64,000 nucleotides of DNA, taken from contig NC_088789.1 of assembly GCF_949628265.1 (NCBI RefSeq), positions 30,063,883 through 30,127,882 on the forward strand. The letters run 5' to 3'. Position numbers and translations under genes: made by a program. Shown here piece by piece: positions 33,308 to 44,600 of the stretch. The DNA is from Cloeon dipterum. Taxonomy: Eukaryota; Arthropoda; Insecta; Ephemeroptera; Baetidae. Every line of letters begins with the position of its first letter. Within the stretch, counting starts at the first letter, position 1. The notes beneath the pieces are model-generated. The model searched no databases, was not told the DNA's origin, and worked only from the letters and a program-made list of their open reading frames with translations.

Positions 33308-35867
33308 TTTGTGTCATTCGTAGATTAAATTTAACTTTGACAAGCTAGTAAGATTTGGCACTTAGTAGACTAGTAAAAATTTGTGTAGGACTTAAGATAG
33401 AAAATAAACCATCTTCAATGTATGCATCTTTATTTAATTTAAAAAACCTTCACGTTAATTTCAATACGATATCTTTTGTATTGCTGTTTTTCTTCAAGAT
33501 TCGTACATTACAAACTGACAAGAAATAAATTTTTTTCATAAATTAGTTTTTGCAGTGAACAGCGAGAGATATAATCGAAACTGAACCTACTTAACCGCAC
33601 AATAACATTTATTCACAGCGAAAAATGCAAAGAAATAATAAAATGGGGTATTTGTTTACTTGATGTGTGTTTATTTCGGTCTTTGAGTGATGTATATTCC
33701 TCTCATAACCATTAACTTAATATTGCATAAATATACTGCTGTTCGGTTAGAAAAAAAATGTTCAACTATAATTTTTACTCAGCATTGATCCCAAAAATAA
33801 AAAAAGTAATAGTAATTAAATTCATCAAAAACCCGCCTCTGCTGCGAGGTGAACCGCACATTCATTTCCCTCGCAAGCGATTCTAAGAAAATAAAACAAC
33901 AATTCAATTTATTTTATTATTTGATTTAAAAAATAACCACGTGAATCAAAATTCAATTTCTTTAATTATTTTACTGCCAAAAGCTTTTTTTTCCTTTTTT
34001 AATTCATTTTCACCTGCCCAGATGATTGAAATGTGCTTAAAATGGCCATATTTACATCGGATCTTGGATTTTCCCAAACATATATTCGATTTCGTAAGAT
34101 ATAAGGGAGGATTTAAGGAAAATTTGCAAGCAATTTTTATTCCTATAGATCAGATTAAAACAATATACTTCTCATTGTCCTCTTAACGATTTGAGTGTAT
34201 TTTATTCTCATATTGTATTAAATCTAGCAACAGAAAGCAAACAGGGACTCGGCTCAAACGTTTTTATTTTAATTCTATCGCGTTGGCATCGTTGATATGG
34301 TTGTGGAGCCACCTTTGCCGTTCTTCCAATTTAGCGGAGAGTGACGAAAAATGTGCGATCCACGCGCCGAGCAAATAATCCAATTTTCATCTCGGGAGAA
34401 CACAGAACAAAGCAGAAAATGATTAATAGAGCGCCGGTGAGCAGGGCAAATTCCTCGCGACCGGCCACCCGCAACCTTCTATTTCTATTGTGTAGAAATA
34501 CCATATATGTCATTTATTAGTTCACAAAAGATATTTGAGCAAGAATTTGTGCTCATTTTATAAAGACATTTTTACCTTTTCTTGCAGCAAACATGTTCAA
34601 AACTGAAAAATTTTCTTTAATAAATTCCTGAAATGATATGACAAACCTTTCTTTCGTTTGTTAGTTAGGAAATTTTTGGAATTGCTTTCCCATAGATAAA
34701 TATATTGATGTATTTGTACACTTTAAGCAAACCACAATTTAATCAAATGAAATGCCCCATTTGATTCGCATTAGCCGTATACCTCTAACAAATTTATTTT
34801 GAGTTTGTGTCATGAAAATTTATACACAAAGAGTAGAGGTGGCGCGAGCGAAACAAAAACAATCCACGCACAACTTAAAAATCACAAAAATTACTTTATT
34901 ATTATTTTCCATACGCCCTTTCAACAAATAATTTCATGTGTCAGCGAATGATTAGTGCGAAAATAAACGTCTATCATCGGCAGGAAATTGGCCAGCGTCA
35001 CGCTTGGTAATTGGCCGCTGATCGGCCCGCGTTCTTACAGCATCCCGACGGCCGGGATCCGCGATTCCAATAATTATCGCCGATGACACGCGCGCATCGC
35101 ACCCGCTCGCCGGAAAAACACGAACGAAAGCAGTATAGTATATTTAAATGAAATTGAATTTTGCAAAACCAGAGAACTAAATTAAAAAAATAATTAATAT
35201 CATTTACATCATTGAAAGCCAACTGGATTGGCAACCCTAAAGTGCAATGGTGGTGCCAGGAGGCAGAAGCGGAAGACACGCAAGCGACCGTTCGTCTGCT
35301 TTAAAGAGCGCGGAGCGACGACGACGCGGCGTTTTATTATCTTTGCTGTTTGCCGCTGCTGCGGCATCAAGATGAGACCTTTTTTATGCCGCGAGAGAGT
35401 TTTTGCTCCGACTCTGACGCTTTGCTCTGGCCTCAACCCGCGCCGCTTTGCAAGCCAATTTCCTCTTTTGGTTTTTTGCACGCACTCTGCCGTCGCGAAC
35501 GCCAGAGCGGATAATAAACCTTTTTCAAACATTACGCAGCTCATCTAATCTACTTCTTATTCCCAGAAACGGCCCCTGTGTGTAAGAAAACACTACGTAT
35601 TTTGCCACAAGCGTTAACTACACTTTTGATGGAATTATTGTAAATTGCAGACAATTTGCAATAAATTAAAGTGCTTTATTAATTTGTAACGGATGAGGCA
35701 AGAAATTTAATACCATTAAGGACAAAGGATTTTTAAGACCGTTTTAAATTTAAAGATTTCCGCCAAGCGAATTCAAGGGTTTGATGCCTCTCCTAAGGGT
35801 GGCGCTTCAATAGCTTGGCCACCTGGAACCTTCCACCTTTCACTCAGGTTCAGGTAGTCTAATAGAA
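33308..35867. other. Intergenic region upstream of copy 9
   Basis: No gene is supported. The first part is AT-rich. About 34,250-34,500 is the inverted relative of 10,560-10,830. From about 34,680 to 35,867 it resembles 24,780-26,424, the upstream flank of copy 7, with differences such as a shorter middle. The copy 9 leader module is at 35798-35867. Confidence 0.5.
35798..35867 (+). promoter_or_regulatory. Leader module, variant shared by copies 6, 7 and 9
   Basis: GGGTGGCGCTTCAATAGC is followed by CCACCTGGAACCTTCCACC, CACTCAGGTTCAGGTAGTCT and the ATGTCG start. Equivalent blocks are at 17205-17275 and 26354-26424. A CTTTCCGCC / TTCCCGCC-AAGCGAATTCAAGGG stretch lies just upstream in all three. 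Conservation stays high over about 110 bp before the start codon. Confidence 0.5.
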
Positions 35868-37064
35868 ATGTCGTTTCAAAGAGCGTTGTGCTTGATTTGT
35901 GAGCTTCCTACGACGGATGGCGCTGTCCTTGCTGTCCACATGGACAAGGACAAACTGCAGACTTGGTTCTTGAACGTCTGCGGACACGAATTCGCCGAGG
36001 AAATGGAGGACGATGACCGGATTTGCTATTTTTGTCTCTGGCACGCCGAGTGAGTTTTTAAAAAGTATTCATGGAATCTTTTTCAAATGAGGAATTTCCC
36101 CCCATTTAGGCTTCAATGGAAATTCGACGAGATGGCGGACGAGAATTTGGTTTGGTGGAATTTGGATTTGGATTTGGACGATGCAGCCAAGGAGCTGCGG
36201 AAGAATTATTTTGGTGAGTAGATCACGAACTCTGGAATTTTTAAAATTTCTTATTTTAATGAATTTTCAGAGGGTAAATTAGAGCAGTGTTGGGTGCAGT
36301 TGGAGAAAATTGAGATTCCGAAAAGTGCTTTCGGGGAAGAGGGACGAATTGATGAAGCTGAAATTCGGCCAAGGCGATGGAAATGCATCTACTGCGGGAA
36401 AAGATTTAAATATGCTCAATATTTGTCAAAGCATGTGAAGAAAATGCACAAGGAAGTCATCAGATGTGAAAATCACAATTGCGCTACTTATTTCCACACT
36501 CTCGAAAAAAAAGAAGAGCACACCAAGAATGTCCACGAGAAACCAAAGGAACGAGAAAAATTCAAGTGCAATTTTTGTGGAAAGGAATTTGAGGGACCAT
36601 CCAACCACAACACTCATGTTCGCCAAATTCACAAAGAGTTTCCCGTAAAATGCTCTCATAAGGGTTGCTTGTCATTTTTCAAAACAAAAATCGAAATGAA
36701 AACACACTTTGATTCTGCTCACGGGAAAGATGAAATGGTAAGAGGTTTCAAATGCAATGATTGTGATTACAAAGCAATGAAAAAATCTAATTTGGAACGG
36801 CACATATCTAGAAAACACTTGCTCAAATCCACGAAATGTAAAATGTGCGCAAAACTTTTCTCTGGTCGATCTGAATTGAGAAATCATTTGAATCGTTATC
36901 ACAATTTCGAGGTTTGTGCTTTTTGCAAAGTGGTTATGACTGCTCATTACAAGAAATATGATCATTTGAAAATTACAAAGTGCAATCGCTGCAAGAGCAA
37001 ATTCCGCTGCTTAGGTTCACACAAATCTCACTTGAAATCTTGCAAAAATCAGAAAAATCGTTAA
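35868..37064 (+). CDS. ZAD-like C2H2 zinc-finger protein, short class (copy 9)
   Basis: Exons 35868-36049, 36110-36213 and 36271-37064 give a predicted 359 residues. Exon 1 reads MSFQRALCLICELPTTDG...CYFCLWHAE. Exon 2 is 104 bp, with the same extra LD (NLDLDLDD) as copy 3. Exon 3 begins EGKLEQCWVQLEKIEIPKSAFG and carries eight finger units. Unit 1 is CIYCGKRFKYAQYLSKH, unit 2 CENHNC, unit 4 CSHKGC, and the tail is LKSCKNQKNR. The fourth-to-fifth finger linker reads KDEMVRGFK, which differs from the usual KDDEARMFK. No damage is seen. It is probably a nuclear DNA-binding protein; the target is unknown. Confidence 0.88.
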
Positions 37065-38716
37065 AAAATGAATGTGGAATACGATATCAAAATGACTCGT
37101 CCAAACTCATTAAATTTCAATCAAAATGTTTATTTTTTCTCTCTTTTTTGTTCGTTGGAAAAACAATACAATTTTAACGCAAAAACCTTTTCATCGATGC
37201 AGATTTTAAATAAAAATATGTTACGATTTCCGAAATTTTGCTGCATTTTCATTTATTTCAGTTTATGTCAAAGAGTGAATGAATAGTGGACACTTTTGAG
37301 TGGTGCGTTTTGATTCCAAAATAAAATGGTGGTGAGTGACGTGTGTCAAAAGCAGTGGTTTTAAATTGAGGTAAAACCGCTTGCTTTTCTCGACCAAATT
37401 GGCTTGGAGTGCGTGGCGAAGTCGGCAGCACGGGAATAAATAATTAGCAGTCCCTTTCCTGCGACTCGGTGTATTCAATTTCTTGCAACTTTCCGCCAAA
37501 ATAACGCGCGCGGCTGCTTCGTTCCAGTGGACAACCTGCCTCATTGACTGAGCAATCACGGTGACAAACGACGAACCGCAGCCAAATCGATTTGAAATTT
37601 AGTTTTAAAACTTATAATACGAAAATTGCGCAAGAGAAGATTATTTACTATATTTTACTGGTTTTCATTTAAAAAAACCAAAACACAAATATGTTGAGGA
37701 TATAGCAATTACTTAGGTTAATGATTACACTAGCAAAAATGCATTACTATCTAACAATGAAGGTGATTTTTTAGCGTTTGAGTAAGTTTCGAGTTTGTTC
37801 ATCTGAAGCAACGTGATGCTGACTGGCCGTTGCGCGTCTTCTTTTGTGAATCGGCGTCACGGCTGCAGTCTTCCAGTCCGTAGGCATTTCACCCACCAGA
37901 AGATGTGGCACAAACTGCTGCTGCGAGGACTGCTGCGCAGTTTTTCAGCAAAGACTCAGTTACTATTGCAACTTGGCTTGGCGCTTCAGCAGGAATTGCA
38001 ATTATTCAGGGGACACATGCAACCCGCGGAGCTTGTGTGTCGCGCAGGAGAAACGGAAATTTTTACGATTGCGAAAGTTTCCCTGGCGCAATCATTCAAA
38101 TTAAAATTGATGGCATATTAATAACCCAATTACATTCATCCTTTCTCGATCAAACAGGCCGCATACTCGGCTGCTGAAAAATCAATCACGGGAGCAAATT
38201 TTCATATAAGAATAACCGGCCATAAAATAATTTCACACGTCACGAAGCTTAATTTAGACGGTGGCTGAACGAAAAATTGGCATTATTTACGATTGCAAGT
38301 CATCATTGAAGATGTCCACATCGCGTACAAAGCAGGGAATAAAATTAACGGAACTTATTATTTACTGCAAAAATAAATTAACGAGAGAGGAAAGAGAGTT
38401 CTGCGGCTCGCACGCGGATAACAAATTTGTGAGAAAGGGAAAATTGCAAAATAACAATTGCAAAACAAGTTAGCAAGGCTTGTAGATTTGTAAATTTCAG
38501 TGGCGGTAAATAATAATTGATCTCTTTCTCAGATTCATCTTGAAAAAAATCGTTTTAACTCTAATAAAGTGTATTTTTATACTCATTTCTTTAAATGGCG
38601 CTAAAAAGATTCAAAATTTTTATAATTTTTTTCATCCCTAAAGGTGGCGCTGTGATCGCTTACTAGCGACCTGCAACCTTCCATCCATTCACTCAGGTTC
38701 AGGTGGTCTATTAGAA
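37065..38716. other. Intergenic region between copies 9 and 10
   Basis: It starts with the short-class 3' flank (AATAAA near 37,208). I recognise nothing in 37,320-38,580. Two overlapping open frames at 37,813-38,177 have no recognisable similarity or conserved relative in the window. The last ~75 bp is the copy 10 leader (38643-38716). Confidence 0.45.
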
Positions 38717-39916
38717 ATGTCGTTTCAAAAGACGCTTTGCTTGATTTGCGAGCTGCCGACTGCGGACGGCGCTTTCTCCGCTGTCCACGTGGACAAGGAC
38801 AAATTGCAGGAGTGGTTTCTCAACGTCTGTGAACATGAATTGGCCGAGGAAATCGAGGACGAGGACAAAATTTGCTACTTTTGCATCTGGCATGCCGAGT
38901 AAGTCCCCAAAGGAATTCAAGAATTTTTATTTTTTATTTGAGGAATTTTCCCTTGAGGTTTCTCTGGAAATTCAATAGAATGACAGACGAGTCTTTGGTT
39001 TGGTGGCCCAGGAATTCGGATTATTCGGACGAAGCAGCAAAGAACTTGCGGAATTACTATTTTGGTAAATTTTAACACTTTGGAAGCTCACATGGTGTGT
39101 TTAATATTTCATTCGTTTATAGAGGGGAAATTGGAGCAGTGTTGGGTGCAGTTGGAGAAAATTGAGCTGCCGCAAAGTGCTGACGGAGAAGAGAGACGAA
39201 TTGTTGAAGCTGAATTACGACCGAGGCGATGGAAGTGCATCTGCTGCGAGAAAAAATTTAAATATTCTTATCATTTGTCTAAACATATGAAGAAAATGCA
39301 CAATGACGTCATCAGATGTGAAAATCGCAACTGTCCTTCTTATTTCCACACGCTTGAAGAAAAAGAAGAGCACGCCAAGAATGTCCACGAGAAACCAAAG
39401 GAACGAGAAAAATTCAAGTGCAGCTTTTGTGGAAAGGAATTCGAGGGACCATCCAACTACAACAAACATGTTCGAAAAGTTCACAAAGATTTTCCCGTAA
39501 AATGCTCTCGTATTGGTTGCTTGTCATTTTTCGAAACAAAAATCCAAATGAAGACTCACTTTGATGCTGCTCACAGGAAAGATGACATGACAAGAATGTT
39601 CAAATGCAATGATTGCGATTACAAAGCAATTAAAAAGCCTCATTTGAAACAACACATAGCTAACAAGCACTTGCTGAAATCCACGAAATGTAAAATGTGC
39701 GAAAGACTTTTCTCCGATCGAACTGAATTGAGAACTCATATGAATCGTTATCACAATTTCGAGGTTTGTGCTTTCTGCAAAATGGTTTTGACTGTTTATT
39801 ACAAGAAATATCGCCACTTAAAAATAACAAAGTGCAATCGGTGCAAGAGCAAATTCCGATGTTTAGGTTTGTATAAATCTCACTTGAAATCTTGTAAAAA
39901 TCAGAAAAATCGATGA
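38717..39916 (+). CDS. ZAD-like C2H2 zinc-finger protein, short class (copy 10)
   Basis: Exons 38717-38898, 38958-39064 and 39123-39916 join to a predicted 360 residues. Exon 1 has CLIC and CYFC. Exon 2 is the longest in the family (107 bp) and the most changed: LVWWPRNSDYSDEAAKNLRNYYF. Exon 3 begins EGKLEQCWVQLEKIELPQSADG and has eight finger units (unit 1 CICCEKKFKYSYHLSKH, unit 2 CENRNC, unit 4 CSRIGC), ending LKSCKNQKNR. Its leader belongs to the variant otherwise used by the long-class copies at 3505 and 51996. A complete Gypsy element begins 76 bp after the stop codon, so it may sit in the 3' UTR and separate the gene from its own poly(A) site. Coding sequence looks intact. Confidence 0.87.
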
Positions 39917-39992
39917 ACAAAAATTGAAATCTATAAAGATAAATGTGTCCTTGAATCACCCAAATAAATACATAGAATTTCAGTTCACGTGT

Positions 39993-40477
39993 TGTAACGC
40001 ACGGCCCGGTCTAGGGTTCGGGACTTGTGCTAGTGCGCTACGCCGGTTAGCACTCTTGGTGCTTGCCGGATTTGGCCTTTCTGGACCGCGTGCCGCACTC
40101 CCGTGGGGCGGCAGCGTGTTCCCTAACTTAAGCTTGAGTTCGTCGGGGCGCGACGACACAAGCCGGACACTAACCAAGTCCTCCGCACTATGGGGAGGAT
40201 GGTTGTGTCCTCGGTCCTCCAACACTGCCTGAAGGGCAGTGCCAAAAGAGGAGCTTTACGCAAATTGCAAATCCTAAGTCTAACTTGCAAATTAACTACA
40301 AATGAGAGATCTAGGGATAATACAAACTACTCCTATTTGTTGGCACTCGGGTTTATTAAAATCAACCTCCGCCTCACTCCGCGGCTCGCGTACAACTGCC
40401 TCCTCCTCACTCTTCGAGTGCAGGGAGGGGCGCATGAAAACATATAGTTCAGGGGAAAATTACAATGATGCGCTGCA
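39993..40477 (-). repeat. 3' LTR of the Gypsy element
   Basis: 485 bp, apparently identical to 47301-47785. TG...CA ends in both orientations. On the element's sense strand the bases directly upstream are pyrimidine-rich instead of the usual polypurine tract. Confidence 0.95.
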
Positions 40478-41697
40478 TTCAGGTTGTAAAAAAAAGAAAC
40501 AAAAAAAGAAAAAAAAAAAGAAAAAAATTAGCTCAGCCTCAGGCTGGACTAATTTCAGAGTCTCCTTTAGTTCCTTTTTTGTTGAGAAGGGAAGAATAAA
40601 ACAAACAACAGCGCCTTATTTAGTGGGGAAATGGGGAGAAAATTATTTTCTTCGTGGATGCAACTCGCTGGACGGACGCTGCTCTGCTGATCAGCGTAAG
40701 TTGTCGGCGTGGTGCGCACTTTGAAGAACTTTGGTGGTTGACGACTGGGTGTGACAATCTGGTCGCGTAAGTTGGGGGCTGGTGTTGTTCTCAGGCGGTA
40801 TAGGTCGTGCTGCTCTGGTATGGCTCCGGTGGACAGGGTGAAACAGGCTCTGGTGGACACGGTGAAACAGGCAGGGGGATGAAACATATGGAGAATCTGA
40901 AGGAATCGGTGGTCATGTTGTCTGCTGGAGATGAAGAAGGAACATAGCGAGTGGAAGATGAGAATCAACGGTGTCTGCTAGAAAATAAAATATTAATATC
41001 AGAAATTTAGAACTTGAGAATAATAAAAAAAAATTGAATTGCAGTTTTATCAGAGCGTCCTACATCAGGGTAATTCGTAAAGAGCACAAGAGAAAATATT
41101 TTCCCTGTACGAAACACGTACGCTGATGATCTTGGGAGGCTTTTCTTGGATTCTGTGATGATAATCACGGAATTGGTACAAAATTGATAATATCATTAAT
41201 TTTTAGATATACGAGAAGGGTAGTTATTTTATTTCATTATTTTTATTTTTTTTTATTTTATTTATTTATTAATTTTTTTTGAAAACATAGAGAAATATTA
41301 AATTGTTATAAGAAAACTGCATGATATACTTGGATAATAATCTATTGGGCGTTCTACTCACTTGGAACGGGAACGTTTATGTTGAATGTTTGAATGGTAA
41401 AATTTGCTGAGACAAAATCTGCATACGGCCGCACTGGTCACCACTTAAATATAAGAATTATTGTATGTACTTCTCTGTCTTGGTAGAAATCGCGCGCCAG
41501 TCTAGTCATCCATAGAGGCTGGCACAAAGTGCATAACGAGCGGCCAGTTAGAAGACGGAAATAGTGGGCGTCACATTTCAATTGTTTGTTTACATTGGTG
41601 CTCATGCCGGCGACTGTCTTTGTTTTGGTTCGACTAATTACTACTGAAAAATGTAAAAATAAACCAAATGTGGCTGCCGCTCACGCGTCTTTTGGAC
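40478..41697 (-). other. Untranslated region between pol and the 3' LTR
   Basis: About 1.2 kb without a convincing gene. A run of A with scattered G at 40,487-40,530 (T-rich on the sense strand) sits beside the LTR. An open frame at 40968-40567 minus has biased composition and no recognised domain. AT-rich sequence fills 41,000-41,330. An env-like protein with signal peptide and membrane segment is not seen. Confidence 0.6.
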
Positions 41698-44600
41698 TTA
41701 AAGTAAGTGAAATGCCCGGCTAGAATACAGAGTGATCTGGTCGGCATTCGCAATAATAGTTTTCCCATTATCTTTAACACCGATCGGTTTCAGGCGGAAA
41801 CTATTGTCACCTAGAGTATCAATAATTTGGTAAATAGCACTCGACCGTTTCGCCGCGAGGCCTGCTGAGAATTTAGTTGCTGCGTTTGATAATGGGTGAA
41901 TATCAAGAAGGACCAGATTTCCAATTTGAAAATGGTGAGGCATTCTACTTTTATTATATTGTTTTGCCATCCTGTCTTTGCTTTGTGTTATGTGTGTGCG
42001 CGCGGCTTGGTGTGCTTTTTGCATTTGATCTATCAATCTCGCCGCGTGTAATGCAGGTGAAAAGTTTTGCAATTGATCCGTAATGTGGGGTACTAGCGGG
42101 TTGTCAAGTTCCCGGCCTAAATGTAACAGATTTGGAGTAAACTTAGTGGAGTTATTAACATTAGAGCGCAAGCAGAACCCAAACAATTCCAGATACATAT
42201 CCCAATTTTTGTGTTGTAATGCGAACGCTTTAATTCTTAATTTAATTTCTCTATTGCTGCGCTCAACTATCATTGATTGGGGTCGGTAAGGGGCATTCTT
42301 TTTGTGTTGAACACCAAGGAAATTTAAAACAGACTTCCACAGTTTATTCACAAAAGCTTTCGCATTGTCAGATCTGATGCATTTTGGAAAACCATTCCTT
42401 GACATGTACGAAATCACCCTATCCAGCAGCACTTGGGAGGTTGCTGACCTTAGTGGGTAAATTTCTAGCCATTTGGAAAAATTATCCTGGATCACTAATG
42501 CATAGCAATTTCCTCTAGAGCTTCTTGGTAGCTTCCCTATAACATCAATGCTTATTTCATGGCCCACGCCTTTTTCTGGTTTTGAGGTGAAGTAACCGAA
42601 ATTTTTCCGGTTTCTAGGCTTTATCCGTTGACAAGTTTCACATGAGCGAACCCAGTCATGGACATCGTCCCGCATTCCTCTCCACCAAAAAGTATTTGAA
42701 ATGCGCTGGGCTGTTTTTTGAACACCAAAGTGACCACCAACAAGTGAATCATGGCAGATCTGCAAAACAGCTTTCCTCATGTGATCAGGTACAACAATAA
42801 GATGTTTATCACCGCAAGGTTTGCAAAGCAAATTCATGTCTTGTAGCATGAAAACTTTGTTTTCGTTTCTGCGTACTTTTTGCTTCAGTATCACTATCCC
42901 TGGATCTTTATTTTGTTCATCACTCCATTCTTGTATGGTTAACGGGATGTGAGAGAAATCAGTGACCTGTGCAACGCAGGAATCAATGATGTTAATTGCG
43001 TTTTTAGTTTTCCTCCTGTTTGGGAATATTAGCTTGGAGATGAACTTTTGCTTTGGCCAAGGGTTTGCCTTTTTCATCTTTGTTTTTATTTTGTGTCTGA
43101 CTCCCTGTATATTTTTCGGTTTAGGTGGGTTCTCGTGTTGCAATGGACTAACTGTTGGCTTTGTTTCTAGGAAAGTCCCTGAGGATGGCTCTGGAGGTTT
43201 CGGTTGAGAAAACGTCAGCGGCGCTCTGTTGGAGCAGCGACTGCAGTGATGGCCATTCAATCCTACTTCACAGGTGTCGAAACGCAATTTGGCCTCCCTG
43301 TGCTCATGAAGTGGAATTTCGCGTTCTCGCCAATCCTCCTCTGCTTTTATTGGTACCGCAGTCTCGTCTGGCGCTCTACTGAGAGCATCAGCAAGCTGAT
43401 TTGATTTTCCTCGCCGGTACGTAATTATTGCGTTTAAATGAGCAATTTTCATGAGCCATCTTTTTACCCTACCTGAGGCATCTGTCATGTAATAGATATC
43501 CTTGATTGCACTGTGATCAGTTTGAATTTCTACTTCCGCATATTCAACATACGAGTTAAATTTCATGCATGAATGGACTATGGCTAAAAGTTCCAACTCA
43601 GTTGTACAAAAATTCTGTTCCAACTTAGTGCACGCCCTGGAAGTATATGCAATTGGTTTTAGCTGGCCATTGTGCTCTTGCATTAAGCATCCTGCAATAC
43701 CAACTTTACTTGCATCTGTTATGATAGTAAATTTTTTATTCAGGTCTGGTAATGCCAATGTGCAGGTTTCTGAGCAAATTTGCTTTTTTAGGGATTCAAA
43801 TGCATCTTCTTGCAATTTTGTCCATTGCCATGGCGAATCGCCCATCAGTTTTGTTAATGGTTTCGCGATCAGCGCCATTCTTGGAATGAAACTTTTGAGG
43901 AAAACACACATGCCGTAAAATCTGAGCAACTGTTTCTTGGTTTTTGGCGTTGGGAAATTTCTGATTGCGCTCAGCTTGCTTGGATCTTGTTTCAATTCTC
44001 CCTGAGAGACAATATGGCCCAGTATTTTTAACTCAGTGGCAGCGAATTTTACTTTCTTTGGGTTAATTGTAAGCCCTGCTTCTTTTATTCGTTCTAAAAC
44101 TGCAGCCAAATGCCTTACATGGTCATCTAAGTGTTCAGAGAAAATTATACAGTCATCGAAATAGCAACATGCGCTCTGCCAATAAAGTTCCCCCAAAATA
44201 CTGTCCATATAGCGCTGGAATGTATATGGAGTAGATGCAATTCCAAAACTAGCTCTTTTATACTGAAAACAGCCTTTGTGTGTTCTGAATGCTAAATACT
44301 TCCTGCTATCCTTGTGTACTGGTATTTGAAAAAATCCAGATTTCAAATCAAGTATAGTAAAGTAGCGGGCACCGGCAAGCTGGGCAAATATATAGTCCAT
44401 AGGTGGAATATTGTTAGGTTCCACGCCAATCAACCGTGAATTAATAGCTCGCGAATCAATGCAAAGTCGAAACATGTCTGCTTCTTCCTCAACCTGTTCC
44501 TCAAGTGATTTGTCAGGTGGCTCTTTGTCCTTTCCCTTCTTGCTGTCCTTGTTTTTCTTTATCAAAACTGGAGCGCAAAGAAAATCAGAAGTTGATGGCT

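Noticed and set aside
37813-38177. Two overlapping frames (102 and 90 residues)
   Set aside because: No recognisable domain, no relative in the other duplicated flanks, no splice or start context.
39980-40447. Open frames repeated at 39980-40447 and 47264-47755
   Set aside because: They lie in the two LTRs and repeat only because the LTRs are the same.
40567-40968. Possible env or accessory gene of the Gypsy element (133 residues)
   Set aside because: No signal peptide plus membrane anchor pattern, biased composition, and the frame has no recognised relative.
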